From Rhizobium terrae (lineage in GTDB: Bacteria > Pseudomonadota > Alphaproteobacteria > Rhizobiales > Rhizobiaceae): a stretch of DNA of 64,000 nucleotides. Location of the stretch: NCBI RefSeq assembly GCF_003425685.1, contig NZ_QJKM01000006.1:248001-312000 (forward strand), written 5' to 3'. The position numbers were made by a program, and so were the translations under genes. Of the stretch, positions 18,199-26,980 are shown piece after piece. The first letter of the stretch is position 1. Every line of letters begins with the position of its first letter. Under the pieces are notes generated by a model that worked only from the letters and a program-made list of their open reading frames with translations, was not told where the DNA came from and made no database searches.

Positions 18199-18603
18199 CG
18201 CGGGGAAGCCCCGCGAGCTGTTCCGAGTCAGCACCATAGTATTCGACTGAGGCGGGAAGGTGAAGGCTTCTGTTGCCAGGTGCCTTCGGACCCCGCCTTA
18301 CGGGGCTAACCGTAAGGACTTCAGAGCGGAATTCCCGCACCGCCATTAGGCAGCGAGAGCGTATTCCTTAGCGTTGTTGTCGTTTGCAACTACACTTTTT
18401 GACCCGATAACGGTGGTATCATGCCGAGCAAAAGTTCGATCTTTACGCCCTTGTCGATCCTATTTCGCCCCCATCAAAAGCCGGTCCGCAAGGTTTTCCA
18501 AGACGACCGACCGGTTTTTGGTGGAGGCGCCGGGTACCGCCCCCGGGTCCAATAGGTTTATTACACCGACCGTTTATTGCCATAGCCGGACGGGTGTCCG
18601 GCA
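18199..18603 (-). ncRNA. ssrA: Two-piece (circularly permuted) tmRNA
   Basis: On the minus strand the acceptor piece comes first. It ends in CGCCTCC-A-CCA (18529 to 18519) after a 5-bp T stem CCGGG/CCCGG with a 7-nt loop. The coding piece then begins GGGGGCG (18472 to 18466), which pairs fully with CGCCTCC and keeps a G-U at the third pair, the alanine identity element. The tag frame lies at 18387-18346. A GC-rich hairpin (18199-18215) is near the 3' end. The permuted order with an excised loop between CCA and the coding piece is typical of alphaproteobacteria. Both outer ends are approximate; the 5' end is placed from the promoter. Confidence 0.92.
18346..18387 (-). other. tmRNA tag reading frame (ANDNNAKEYALAA, stop)
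   Basis: Thirteen codons and a TAA within ssrA give the tag ANDNNAKEYALAA. The ALAA end is the ClpX recognition element and the AND-N start is the SspB-binding part, as in E. coli ANDENYALAA. It is read after a stalled ribosome switches to the tmRNA. Confidence 0.92.
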
Positions 18604-18609
18604 TCCCTC

Positions 18610-18638
18610 ATATAGGCGCTTCCCGTGCTTATGAAAAG
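18610..18638 (-). promoter_or_regulatory. Promoter of ssrA
   Basis: CTTTTC (complement of 18633-18638), exactly 17 bases, then CTATAT (complement of 18610-18615), close to the rhizobial housekeeping consensus CTTGAC-N17-CTATAT. It predicts transcription from about 18603, just before the acceptor piece. Confidence 0.7.
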
Positions 18639-18721
18639 GGGTTGCGCAACATTCGAAATCGCTTCTACAACATCGTCTCGTTAAGTGTTCCCGTCACGGG
18701 CGCTCAAAAGAGGAGTGGGAG

Positions 18722-19030
18722 ATGAGTGAATATTTCGACGACGTGAAGAAATATGACGGCGGCGCCGACGAGGCGGTGGTGGACAGGATCGTCAAGCACC
18801 TGGGGATCGCGCTTCGCAACCGGGATTCCGCCAATGTCGCCGCAAGCGACAAGACCGAACTCGACCGCGTCGTCGCCAACTGGTGCGGCAAGAAGCTCGG
18901 CGTGACGGGCGAGGCTGCGGAAAGCGCGGTTGCCGCCGCGGCCAAGACCATGGCCGCAGACCGCTCGAAGTCCCGCGTGACCTTCTATTACCTGGTCGCC
19001 AAGGAACTGGGCAAGCTCGAGACGCTTTGA
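18722..19030 (+). CDS. DUF2853-family protein
   Basis: A 102-residue soluble, helical protein (MSEYFDDVKKYDGGADEAVV...) matching the family DUF2853, including the conserved KKLGV and FYYLVAKELGKL segments. Function is unknown. A strong AAGAGGAGTGGGAG ribosome region precedes the ATG. It diverges from the tmRNA promoter. Confidence 0.82.
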   Translation: MSEYFDDVKKYDGGADEAVVDRIVKHLGIALRNRDSANVAASDKTELDRVVANWCGKKLGVTGEAAESAVAAAAKTMAADRSKSRVTFYYLVAKELGKLETL

Positions 19031-19250
19031 CGTCAAGGGGTCGGGTGAGCGATCTCGCCCGGCCCTCTCCAACCAAGCAGTGACCGGAATTTCACGAACC
19101 CGGAGTTCCGGTCATTTTCGGCAGATGCGTCGGGATGGTTTTTCCGACTGGCCACCCGTCCGGTCGGTCAACAGTTGAGCAAGGCATGCCGGGGACGCGC
19201 AATGCGCAGGCCAGTCCGTCCGGCGCATCCGGGACCGAGGAGGCGACACA

Positions 19251-20144
19251 ATGGGCAAACGGATCGTATTTACCGGAGGCAGCGGCAAAGCGGGGCGGCA
19301 TGTGGTGCCCTATCTTCTCGACCAGGGACACGAGGTCTTCAATCTCGACCTGAAGCCGTTCGACCATCCCGGCGTCAACACTCTCATCACCGACCTGACC
19401 GACAGCGGCGAAACGTTCAACGCGCTGTCCATGCATTTCGGCTTCAAGGGACTGGAAAGCGGCAAGGGGCCGGCGCCGGTCGATGCGGTGGTGCATTTCG
19501 CCGCCGTGCCGCGCATCCTGATGCGACCGGACAATGCAACATTCGCCGCCAATACGGTATCGACCTACAACGTCATCGAAGCGGCGATGAAGCTCGGCAT
19601 CCGCAAGGTGATCATTGCGTCCAGCGAGACCACCTACGGCGTCTGCTTCGCAGAAGGGGACAAGGATTATCACTCCTTCCCGCTCACCGAGGACTACGAC
19701 GTCGATCCGATGGACAGCTACGGGCTGTCGAAGGTCGTCAACGAGAAGACGGCGCGCGCCTTCTCCATGCGCTTCGGTGCGGACATCTACGCGCTGCGGA
19801 TCGGCAACGTGATCTCGCCCGAGGACTATGCCCGCTTCCCGGCTTTCCTCGCCGATCCACCGTCGCGCAAGCGCAATGCATGGAGCTATATCGACGCCCG
19901 CGATCTCGGCCAGATCGTCCATCTCTGCGTCGAAAAGGACGGGCTTGGCTATCAGGTCTTCAACGCCGTCAACGACACGATCACGGCCGACGAGCCGACC
20001 GGAGCTTTTCTCCGAAAGTGGGCTCCCAACACGCCGATCACGGGCGAGCTCGGCGAGTTCGAAGCGCCGATCAGCAACCGCAAGATCCGCGAAGTGCTGA
20101 ACTTCGCGGAGAACCACAACTGGCGGAAATATGTGACCCGATAG
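19251..20144 (+). CDS. NAD-dependent epimerase/dehydratase (extended SDR)
   Basis: A 297-residue extended-SDR protein: nucleotide-binding motif IVFTGGSGKAGRHVVPYLL, catalytic YGLSK (SYGLSKVVNEKTARAF), and the IIASSETTYG strand that holds the active-site Ser/Thr. It has the length of sugar-nucleotide epimerases and uronate-dehydrogenase-like enzymes; the exact substrate is not evident. GAGGAGG seven bases before the ATG fixes the start. It precedes thyA on the same strand, separated by 165 bp. Confidence 0.8.
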   Translation: MGKRIVFTGGSGKAGRHVVPYLLDQGHEVFNLDLKPFDHPGVNTLITDLTDSGETFNALSMHFGFKGLESGKGPAPVDAVVHFAAVPRILMRPDNATFAANTVSTYNVIEAAMKLGIRKVIIASSETTYGVCFAEGDKDYHSFPLTEDYDVDPMDSYGLSKVVNEKTARAFSMRFGADIYALRIGNVISPEDYARFPAFLADPPSRKRNAWSYIDARDLGQIVHLCVEKDGLGYQVFNAVNDTITADEPTGAFLRKWAPNTPITGELGEFEAPISNRKIREVLNFAENHNWRKYVTR

Positions 20145-20309
20145 GTCGAGGTTTCCAAAATCACGGGCTGAAAATACCGGGGAAAGCCAACGCGGCGAGA
20201 TTGGTCGGGCGGCGGCATGCTATTATGTAGCCGACGACCATGGAATCGGCGCACTGTCCTCGCCGGGCGCGAACATGCCCGAGAACGGACATCGCGGAAG
20301 GACATAGCC

Positions 20310-21227
20310 TTGACCCTGAGACATCCGGAATATCAATATCTCGACCTCATGGCGCATCTCCTGGAGAACGGTGACAAGCGGATCGACCGCACCGGCGTCG
20401 GCACGCTTTCGATGTTCGGAGCGATGATGCGCTTCGATCTTTCGGACGGCTCGTTCCCGGTCTATTCGACCAAGCGGGTCTACTGGAAGACCGCCGTCAA
20501 GGAGATGCTCTGGTTCCTGACCGGCCAGACGAACATCCAGTCGCTGCTGCGCGAAAACGTCCGCATCTGGACCGACTGGCCGCTCGCCGCCTACCGCAAG
20601 GCGACCGGCACCGAAATCTCGCAGCAGGATTTCGAAGACAGGATTTTGGCGGACGACGGTTTCGCCGAGGAATGGGGTGATCTCGGCCCGGTCTACGGCA
20701 AGCAGTGGCGCCGCTGGAAGGGCGCCGACGGCAAGGAATACGATCAGGTGGCGGAAGTCATCGAACTTCTGCGCAAGAACCCGTCGAGCCGCCGCATGCT
20801 GTTCCATGCCTGGAACGTGCCGGAACTCTCGCAGATGGCACTGCATCCCTGCCATATGACCTACCAGTTCCACGTCTCCAATCTCGGTGGCGACGGCCTG
20901 CCCAAGGTTTCCATGATGGTCAGCCAGCGCTCCTGCGACATGGGGCTCGGCAATCCCTTCAATATCTGCCAGCAGGCGGCGCTGCTTGCCATGGTGGCGC
21001 AGCAGGTGGACATGCAGCCCGGCGAACTCGTCTGGGTCGGCGGCGACGTGCACCTCTATCTCGACCATCAGGATCTTGCGAGGACCGTGCTGGAAAGGGA
21101 ACCGCGGCCGTTTCCGAACCTGAAGCTGCTTCGCCGCCCGGACAGCATCGACGGGTATACGATCGACGATTTCGAGGTGACGGGCTACGATCCCTATCCG
21201 GCCATCGAGGCGCCGGTTGCCGTCTGA
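20310..21227 (+). CDS. thyA: Thymidylate synthase
   Basis: Converts dUMP to dTMP using methylene-tetrahydrofolate. The product is 305 residues and carries the catalytic cysteine motif LHPCHMTYQFHV, the phosphate-binding SQRSCDMGLGNPFNI, and the C-terminal APVAV closure. It contains the extra segment of the long form seen in Lactobacillus casei (about residues 90-130, EISQQDFEDRI...). The best start is TTG at 20310 (then TLRHPEYQYLDL) with GGAAGGA seven bases upstream; an upstream ATG at 20217 adds a non-conserved Arg-rich head. Its partner folA lies 10 kb further on. Confidence 0.93.
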   Translation: MTLRHPEYQYLDLMAHLLENGDKRIDRTGVGTLSMFGAMMRFDLSDGSFPVYSTKRVYWKTAVKEMLWFLTGQTNIQSLLRENVRIWTDWPLAAYRKATGTEISQQDFEDRILADDGFAEEWGDLGPVYGKQWRRWKGADGKEYDQVAEVIELLRKNPSSRRMLFHAWNVPELSQMALHPCHMTYQFHVSNLGGDGLPKVSMMVSQRSCDMGLGNPFNICQQAALLAMVAQQVDMQPGELVWVGGDVHLYLDHQDLARTVLEREPRPFPNLKLLRRPDSIDGYTIDDFEVTGYDPYPAIEAPVAV

Positions 21228-21276
21228 GGAAGAAAGACGGCGTGATCGGCCACGACTTTTTCATCGTGCCCGCCCG

Positions 21277-21358
21277 CGGGTTTAACCCGAGGATGCCCGG
21301 GCATCTGCGAACGTCGCGCTTTTTTGATACATGGGCAGATCCTCGGCACGAGGCCGAG
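21277..21358. repeat. Palindromic repeats between thyA and xfp
   Basis: CGGGTTTAACCCG at 21277-21289 repeats the core of the 11575-11595 palindrome. A second perfect hairpin, CCTCGGC-ACGAG-GCCGAGG, lies at 21340-21358. Neither is followed by a clear T-run, though a T6 tract lies between them (about 21319-21324). The element sits between two convergent genes and may end both transcripts. Confidence 0.55.
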
Positions 21359-21387
21359 GACAACGTTGGATAAAAGGGGAAGGCCGA

Positions 21388-23778
21388 TCAGCCCGGCCAT
21401 TTCCAGTTCCGGATTTCGGGCATGTCCTCGCCGTGTTCGCGGACATAGCGGGTGTGCTCTTCAAGCCTGCCATTCAGCATGCCGATCACGGCGGCGGCCT
21501 TTTCCTTCAGGCCCGGCACGCGTTCGATCGCCTCGATGGCGAGATGGAACCGGTCGAGCTGGTTCAGCACCGTCATGTCGAAAGGCGTCGTGGTCGTGCC
21601 TTCCTCGACGAAGCCGCGCACATGGATGTTGCGGTGGTTGGTGCGCTTGTAGGTCAGCCGGTGGATGAGGTAAGGATAGCCGTGATAGGCGAAGATCACC
21701 GGACGGTCGGTGGTGAACAGCCGGTCGAAGGCGTCGTCGCTCAATCCGTGCGGATGCTGGTCCGGCGACTGCAGTGCCATCAGATCGACCACGTTGACGA
21801 CACGGATTTTCAGCTCCGGAATTGCCGCGCGCAGCAGTGTCACCGCCGCCAGCGTCTCCATGGTCGGCACGTCGCCGGCGCAGGCCATGACCACGTCGGG
21901 CGCCACCGCGCCGTCCTCGTTGCCCGCCCAGTCCCAGGCGCCGATGCCGGCCTCGCAATGCTTCACCGCCTCGTCCATCGTCAGCCATTGCGGTTCCGGC
22001 TGCTTGCCGGCGACGATGACGTTGATGCGATCCCAGGTCTTCAGGCAATGATCGCCGACCCAGAGCAGCGTATTGGCATCCGGCGGCAGGTAGATCCGCA
22101 CGGTATCGGCCTTCTTGTTGGCGACGAGATCGACGAAGCCCGGATCCTGGTGGGAAAAGCCGTTATGATCCTGCCGCCAGACATGCGACGTCAGCAGATA
22201 GTTGAGCGAGGAGACGGGTTTGCGCCAGGCCAGCTCGCGGGAGACCTTCAGCCATTTGGCATGCTGGTTGAACATCGAATCGATGATATGGATGAAGGCT
22301 TCGTAGCAGGAGAAGAAGCCGTGCCGGCCGGTCAGGAGATAACCTTCGAGCCATCCCTGGCAAAGGTGTTCGCTCAGGACTTCCATGACGCGGCCGTCAC
22401 GCGACAGGTGCACGTCGTAGGGCTCGATCGCCTGCATCCAGACACGGTCGGTGACTTCGAAGACGGCCCCGAGCCGGTTGGATTCCGTTTCGTCCGGCCC
22501 GAAGATGCGGAAATTCGCATTCGCATCGTTGAGCTTCAGGATGTCGCGCAGGTATTGCCCGAGGATTTCGGTGGTCTGCACCATGGCGGCGCCGCGTTTC
22601 GCGACCGGTACCGCATAATTGCGGATATCCGGCACGACCAGCTCCTTGCGCAGGAGGCCGCCATTGGCATGCGGATTGGCTCCCATGCGCCGTTCGCCGC
22701 CCGGCGACAAGGCGCGCAGCTCCTCCTTCAGGCGGCCATTGGCATCGAACAGGTCCTCCGGGTCGTAGCTTCTCATCCAGTCTTCGAGGATTTTCCGGTG
22801 GCCTTCGTTCTCCCGGCAACCGGCGACCGGCACCTGATGGGCACGCCAGAAATCCTCGACCTTCTTGCCGTCCACCTCCCTGGGGCCGGTCCAGCCCTTC
22901 GGGCTTCTCAGCACGATCATCGGCCAGCGCGGGCAGGCGTCCGGCGCCTTTCCGTCACGAGCCTGCGACTGGATGGCATGGATGCGATCGAAGACCTGGT
23001 CGAACATCGCCGCCATCTGGCGGTGCATCTGCTCCGGCTCGTGGCCTTCCACGAAGAAAGGCTCGTAGCCGTAACCGCGGAAGAGATGGTCGAGGTCTTC
23101 ATCGCTCGTCCGGGCAAGCAGGGTGGGGTTGGCGATCTTGTAGCCGTTCAGATGCAGGATCGGCAGGACCGCCCCGTCGCGGACCGGATTGATGAACTTG
23201 TTCGACTGCCAGCTTGCGGCGAGCGGACCGGTTTCGGCCTCGCCGTCGCCGACGACGCAGGCGACAATCAGGTTCGGGTTGTCGAAGGCGGCGCCATAGG
23301 CGTGCACCAGCGCATAACCCAGTTCGCCGCCCTCGTGGATGGAGCCGGGCGTTTCCGGCGCCGCATGGCTCGGTATGCCGCCCGGAAAGGAGAACTGCTT
23401 GAAGAGCTTTTTCATGCCCGCGGCGTCCTCGGAAATCTCCGGATAGATTTCGCTGTAGGTGCCTTCGAGATAGGTGCTGGCCACCATGCCGGGGCCGCCA
23501 TGGCCGGGGCCGCAGACATAGATCATGTCGAGATCGCGTTTGCGGATGACACGGTTCAGGTGGGTGTAGATGAAATTCAGGCCGGGCGTGGTACCCCAGT
23601 GGCCAAGCAGGCGCGGCTTGATGTGTTCGGCCTTCAGCGGCTCGCGAAGGAGGGGATTGTCGAGCAAATAGATCTGTCCGACCGAGAGGTAATTGGCGGC
23701 CCGCCAGTAGCGGTCCATGAGCGCCAGCTCTTCGTTGCCGATCTCCGGCGTCGCGGGCGAGGGGGTGTTCGGCTGCAT
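21388..23778 (-). CDS. xfp: Xylulose-5-phosphate/fructose-6-phosphate phosphoketolase
   Basis: A 796-residue thiamine-diphosphate enzyme that splits xylulose-5-P (and often fructose-6-P) with phosphate to acetyl phosphate and glyceraldehyde-3-P (or erythrose-4-P). Family signatures: [58 protein letters not shown], and the ThDP motif [20 protein letters not shown]. Length is normal. The start [13 protein letters not shown] (ATG at 23778) has AAGGAG seven bases upstream. The frame is open far further upstream through ackA, but that is a shadow. It lies 74 bp downstream of ackA on the same strand, so the two form an operon turning sugar phosphate into ATP and acetate. Confidence 0.95.
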   Translation of the reverse strand: MQPNTPSPATPEIGNEELALMDRYWRAANYLSVGQIYLLDNPLLREPLKAEHIKPRLLGHWGTTPGLNFIYTHLNRVIRKRDLDMIYVCGPGHGGPGMVASTYLEGTYSEIYPEISEDAAGMKKLFKQFSFPGGIPSHAAPETPGSIHEGGELGYALVHAYGAAFDNPNLIVACVVGDGEAETGPLAASWQSNKFINPVRDGAVLPILHLNGYKIANPTLLARTSDEDLDHLFRGYGYEPFFVEGHEPEQMHRQMAAMFDQVFDRIHAIQSQARDGKAPDACPRWPMIVLRSPKGWTGPREVDGKKVEDFWRAHQVPVAGCRENEGHRKILEDWMRSYDPEDLFDANGRLKEELRALSPGGERRMGANPHANGGLLRKELVVPDIRNYAVPVAKRGAAMVQTTEILGQYLRDILKLNDANANFRIFGPDETESNRLGAVFEVTDRVWMQAIEPYDVHLSRDGRVMEVLSEHLCQGWLEGYLLTGRHGFFSCYEAFIHIIDSMFNQHAKWLKVSRELAWRKPVSSLNYLLTSHVWRQDHNGFSHQDPGFVDLVANKKADTVRIYLPPDANTLLWVGDHCLKTWDRINVIVAGKQPEPQWLTMDEAVKHCEAGIGAWDWAGNEDGAVAPDVVMACAGDVPTMETLAAVTLLRAAIPELKIRVVNVVDLMALQSPDQHPHGLSDDAFDRLFTTDRPVIFAYHGYPYLIHRLTYKRTNHRNIHVRGFVEEGTTTTPFDMTVLNQLDRFHLAIEAIERVPGLKEKAAAVIGMLNGRLEEHTRYVREHGEDMPEIRNWKWPG

Positions 23779-23852
23779 GTTAAAGCTCCTTCGAATGATC
23801 CGTCGAAAAATCTGTTGCGGTTCTACCCCGGGGTGAAAGGCATGGTGATGAT

Positions 23853-25052
23853 CTAGGTCAGGAAGGGCCGGTCTTTCTTCTCGATCACGGAGAGGCATTC
23901 CTCGGCGATCACCTGCTCCTCGTCCGTCGGAATGACGTGGACGGCGATGCGGCTGGCGGGCGTGCTGATCTTCGAGGCGTTCCTGTCGTTCTCCGCGTCG
24001 TCCAGTTCGACGCCGAGCCAAAGCAGGCGGTCTGCGATCTGCCGGCGGATCTTCGGCTGATTTTCCCCGATGCCGGCAGTGAAGACGAGGGCGTCGAGCC
24101 CGCCGAGCGTGGATGCCAGCCGGCATATTTCTCCCGCGATCCGCAGCACGAAGAGATCGATCGCCTGCCGCGCCTCCTCGCTGCCGTCGTCGAGAAGTTC
24201 GCGGATGTCGCCGCTCGATCCCGAGACGCCGAGCAGGCCGGAGCGATGGTAGAGCATGTCCTCGACCTCTTCGAACGATCTGCCGAGAGGTCCCAGGAAA
24301 TGCAGCAGGGCGCCCGGATCGAGCCAGCCGGGGCGGGTCGCCATCGGAATGCCGTCCAGCGTCGAGAAGCCCATGCTGGTATCGCGGCTTTGGCCGTCTT
24401 TGACGGCGCAGAGGCTGGCGCCGCTGCCGAGATGGGCGATCACCACCTTGCCGAGAGCGATGTCCGGCGCCTTCCGTGTCAGTGCTCCCGCCACATGGCG
24501 GTAGGAAAGCCCATGGAAGCCGTAACGCTTGATGCCTCTGTCGTGATAGGCGCGCGGTATCGCGAGCCGCCGCACGAGGTCCGCCTGGGTGGCGTGGAAA
24601 TCGGTGTCGAACGACCCGGTCTGGAAGAGGGCCGGGCGGAGATGCCTGAGCGCCTTTACCAGCCGCAATGCCTGCGGCTGGTGCAGCGGCGCGAGTTCCG
24701 TGAGCGACCTCACCTTTTCGATCGTCGCCGTGTCGAGCGCGGCCGGTCCGTCGAAGATGTCGCCGCCATGGACGATGCGATGGCCTGCCGCGGCGACCGC
24801 ATCGAGGTCGAAATGGGCGCCGAGCTCGCGGAAGACCTCGTCGATGAGTTCGGCGAGATCCTCGCCGGCCTCCTTCTTCAAGGGCAGGTCGAACTGCGCC
24901 GGGCCTTCCTTGAGATGCAGGGTCAGGGGCCTTGCGGCGAGATCGACGACCGCCTTTCCGATACGCTCCGGCTTTCCCTCGGCCAGCCTGAAAATGCCGA
25001 TCTTCACGCTGGAGGAGCCGGCGTTGAACGTCAGGAGAAGCTTGTCCGTCAT
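23853..25052 (-). CDS. ackA: Acetate kinase
   Basis: A 399-residue enzyme making ATP from acetyl phosphate and ADP (reversibly). Signature motifs: [15 protein letters not shown] at the N-terminus, [34 protein letters not shown], and [13 protein letters not shown]. The start ATG at 25052 ([10 protein letters not shown]) has AAGGGG seven bases upstream; the frame stays open upstream but with no family similarity. It is the first gene of the ackA-xfp pair, and phosphoketolase supplies its substrate directly. No pta gene is adjacent. Confidence 0.95.
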   Translation of the reverse strand: MTDKLLLTFNAGSSSVKIGIFRLAEGKPERIGKAVVDLAARPLTLHLKEGPAQFDLPLKKEAGEDLAELIDEVFRELGAHFDLDAVAAAGHRIVHGGDIFDGPAALDTATIEKVRSLTELAPLHQPQALRLVKALRHLRPALFQTGSFDTDFHATQADLVRRLAIPRAYHDRGIKRYGFHGLSYRHVAGALTRKAPDIALGKVVIAHLGSGASLCAVKDGQSRDTSMGFSTLDGIPMATRPGWLDPGALLHFLGPLGRSFEEVEDMLYHRSGLLGVSGSSGDIRELLDDGSEEARQAIDLFVLRIAGEICRLASTLGGLDALVFTAGIGENQPKIRRQIADRLLWLGVELDDAENDRNASKISTPASRIAVHVIPTDEEQVIAEECLSVIEKKDRPFLT

Positions 25053-25384
25053 GCGACGCCCCTTGTCTCGTGGCCCGGGCCGATCCGCGTTGCAGCCTCG
25101 GCCGAGGCCGGCGCCGCTGCAAGGCGGCCGGGGATCGACGGAAGGATAGGGGCGCGGGCCGCAAGAACCAGTGCATTCGCGCCGGCAAAATTGACCAAAT
25201 GTTGGGCGAGCATAAAACGGGCCTCGCGTGAAGACGATTTTTTGCCGGGCAGGCCGGCTGGCCGTGCCTTGTTGCCCTCGGCGGCGGCGCCTTTCCTTGA
25301 CGTAACGCAAGGCGGGCTCCGGCGTCATGAAGAATTGATCTTGCCGGTGCAGGCTCGACAAGACCTCAATACGGGAAAGAGACG
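25053..25384. other. Divergent promoter region, ackA / pyruvate-kinase-like gene
   Basis: A 332-bp non-coding region. The right-hand part holds a FixK/FNR-type dyad (25297-25310) suitably placed for the gene at 25385. An AT-rich patch (about 25187-25215) lies nearer ackA. I found no second dyad close enough to ackA for standard activation. Confidence 0.6.
25297..25310 (+). promoter_or_regulatory. FixK/FNR-type box before pyruvate-kinase-like gene
   Basis: TTGACGTAACGCAA fits the relaxed FixK consensus TTG(A/C)-N6-(T/G)CAA. Its centre is about 81 bp before the ATG at 25385. If it activates from -41.5, transcription starts near 25345, leaving a 40-nt leader. Confidence 0.6.
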
Positions 25385-26887
25385 ATGTTGGAACCAGTCG
25401 AAGATACTTCCGGTGTTGCGGGCGGTCTTGCCGGTCTCGGCGAGGAAATTGCAGCGCTCCGCAACGATATATCCATCCAGGGTGCTTCCCGGTTCGAGGC
25501 GTTCGTCGGGACCGGCAGCCCGGCGGAAGACAAGCGGGCCAGCCTGGACAATCTGTGCCATTACCTGTCGCTGCGGCAGCACGATCTCAGGGATCTGCAG
25601 AGAAAGCTGATGTGGCGGGGATTTTCGTCCCTCGGCCGGCTGGAGAGCCGCGTCCTTCCGACGATGGATGCCGTTCTTGCGGCAATTGCGGCCATGCGCG
25701 GCGTCGATCCGCCATTTCCGCCGCCTTCGGAAGAGCAGTTCTTCCGGGGCGAGCTCCTGCTTAGGCAGGCGACGGACGAGCTTTTCGGACCGCCTCGCGC
25801 CGGGCGGCGCGGCCGCATCATGGTGACGCTTCCGAGCGAGGCCGCCGGCCAGCCGGACTTCATTCTCGATCTCGCCCGGCGCGGCATGGACGTGGCGCGG
25901 ATCAACTGCGCCCATGACGACGAAAAGGCCTGGGCGGAAATGGCAAAGCACATAAGGGCGGCGGCTGGGACCCTCGGCCGTCCGCTGACGATCCTCATGG
26001 ACATCGCCGGACCGAAGATCCGCACGGAAACGGTGGCTGCGGAAAAGGGCGCCAAGCTGCAGACCGGCGATCTCCTGCGGCTGGTCGCGAGCGGCGCGCC
26101 ATATGCGACGCCCGAGGCGCCGTTCTGCGCCGCCGTTTCACTGCCGGAGATCGTCACCCGGCTGTCGGTCGGAGACCGCCTCCGCTATGACGACGGCAAG
26201 CTGGAGGGGGTCGTCGAAAGCGTCACGGACGGCGAGGCGCTGGTGCGCATCGGCCATACGAAGACGGGCGGCGCCAAGCTGAAGCCGGAAAAGGGGCTCA
26301 ACCTGCCCGACACGGCGCTCGGGCTCTCGCCGCTGACCGCCAAGGACCATAACGATCTCGCGACGATCATCGGGCATGCCGACATGCTCGGTTATTCCTT
26401 CGTCAGCCGGCCCGAGGATATCGACCTCCTGGAGGAAGCGCTTGCCGAATTTCCCCGTCGGGACCGGGCGCTCGGCCTGATCGCCAAGATCGAACAGCCT
26501 GAGGCGGTCACCAACCTGCCGGCGCTCATCGCCCGCGCCCGCTGCCGCAACCGGCCCTTCGGGGTGATGATCGCCCGCGGCGACCTGGCGGCCGAGATCG
26601 GCTTCGAGCGCGTCGCGGAAATGCAGGAGGAAATCCTCTGGATCTGCGAAGCGGCGGCGGTGCCGACCGTATGGGCGACGCAGGTTCTGGAAGACCTGGT
26701 GAAGGACGGCCTGCCCTCACGGGGCGAGATGACCGACGCCGCCATGGCCGCCCGGGCCGAATGCGTGATGCTCAACAAGGGGCCGGCGGTGGCCGAGGCC
26801 GTGACACTGCTGGACAGCCTGCTGGCCCGCATGGACGGCCATATCTTCAAGAAGACACCGACCCTGCGGGCGCTGAAGTCGTGGTAG
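25385..26887 (+). CDS. Atypical pyruvate kinase-like protein
   Basis: A 500-residue protein with the core of pyruvate kinase (PEP + ADP to pyruvate + ATP): RIMVTLPSEA, GMDVARINCAHDDE, ILMDIAGPKIRTE, KGLNLPDTALGLSPLTAKD, the catalytic-lysine segment LIAKIEQPEAVTNL, and MIARGDLAAEIGFERVAEMQ. It differs from standard enzymes in two ways. About 125 residues of unrelated helical sequence precede the core, and it ends shortly after the barrel, so the C-terminal regulatory domain is absent. It is probably an unregulated variant. It lies divergent from ackA-xfp and has its own FixK-type box. Confidence 0.82.
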   Translation: MLEPVEDTSGVAGGLAGLGEEIAALRNDISIQGASRFEAFVGTGSPAEDKRASLDNLCHYLSLRQHDLRDLQRKLMWRGFSSLGRLESRVLPTMDAVLAAIAAMRGVDPPFPPPSEEQFFRGELLLRQATDELFGPPRAGRRGRIMVTLPSEAAGQPDFILDLARRGMDVARINCAHDDEKAWAEMAKHIRAAAGTLGRPLTILMDIAGPKIRTETVAAEKGAKLQTGDLLRLVASGAPYATPEAPFCAAVSLPEIVTRLSVGDRLRYDDGKLEGVVESVTDGEALVRIGHTKTGGAKLKPEKGLNLPDTALGLSPLTAKDHNDLATIIGHADMLGYSFVSRPEDIDLLEEALAEFPRRDRALGLIAKIEQPEAVTNLPALIARARCRNRPFGVMIARGDLAAEIGFERVAEMQEEILWICEAAAVPTVWATQVLEDLVKDGLPSRGEMTDAAMAARAECVMLNKGPAVAEAVTLLDSLLARMDGHIFKKTPTLRALKSW

Positions 26888-26907
26888 CGCGGTGACGGCC
26901 GTGCCCG

Positions 26908-26921
26908 TTGACCCACGTCAA
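26908..26921 (+). promoter_or_regulatory. Perfect FixK/FNR box before APH/P-loop fusion gene
   Basis: TTGAC-CCAC-GTCAA is a perfect dyad of the FNR/FixK type. Its centre is 66 bp before the ATG at 26981, predicting a start of transcription near 26956 and a 25-nt leader. This also argues against the alternative upstream start at 26945. Confidence 0.75.
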
Positions 26922-26980
26922 GGTCGCGAAGCGGGCAGGGTGGCTTGCTTCGGACAGGCGGTTTGGCGAGGACGAACAGG

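Noticed and set aside
18374-18634. An 86-codon plus-strand frame over 18374-18634.
   Set aside because: It lies on top of the tmRNA gene, whose acceptor stem, tag and promoter explain the conservation there.
21331-23856. An 841-codon plus-strand frame antisense to phosphoketolase.
   Set aside because: Same shadow pattern; no motif, no ribosome site, and conserved enzyme on the opposite strand.
23779-25188. The xfp reading frame stays open upstream through ackA, giving a 1266-codon frame.
   Set aside because: The upstream part is Arg/Pro-rich with no family similarity, ackA occupies the same DNA with full motifs, and xfp has its own ATG with a strong ribosome site.
25187-25215. Possible FNR box near ackA (TTGACCAAATGTTG).
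   Set aside because: The right half-site does not fit (T/G)CAA, so it was not called; ackA control remains unexplained.
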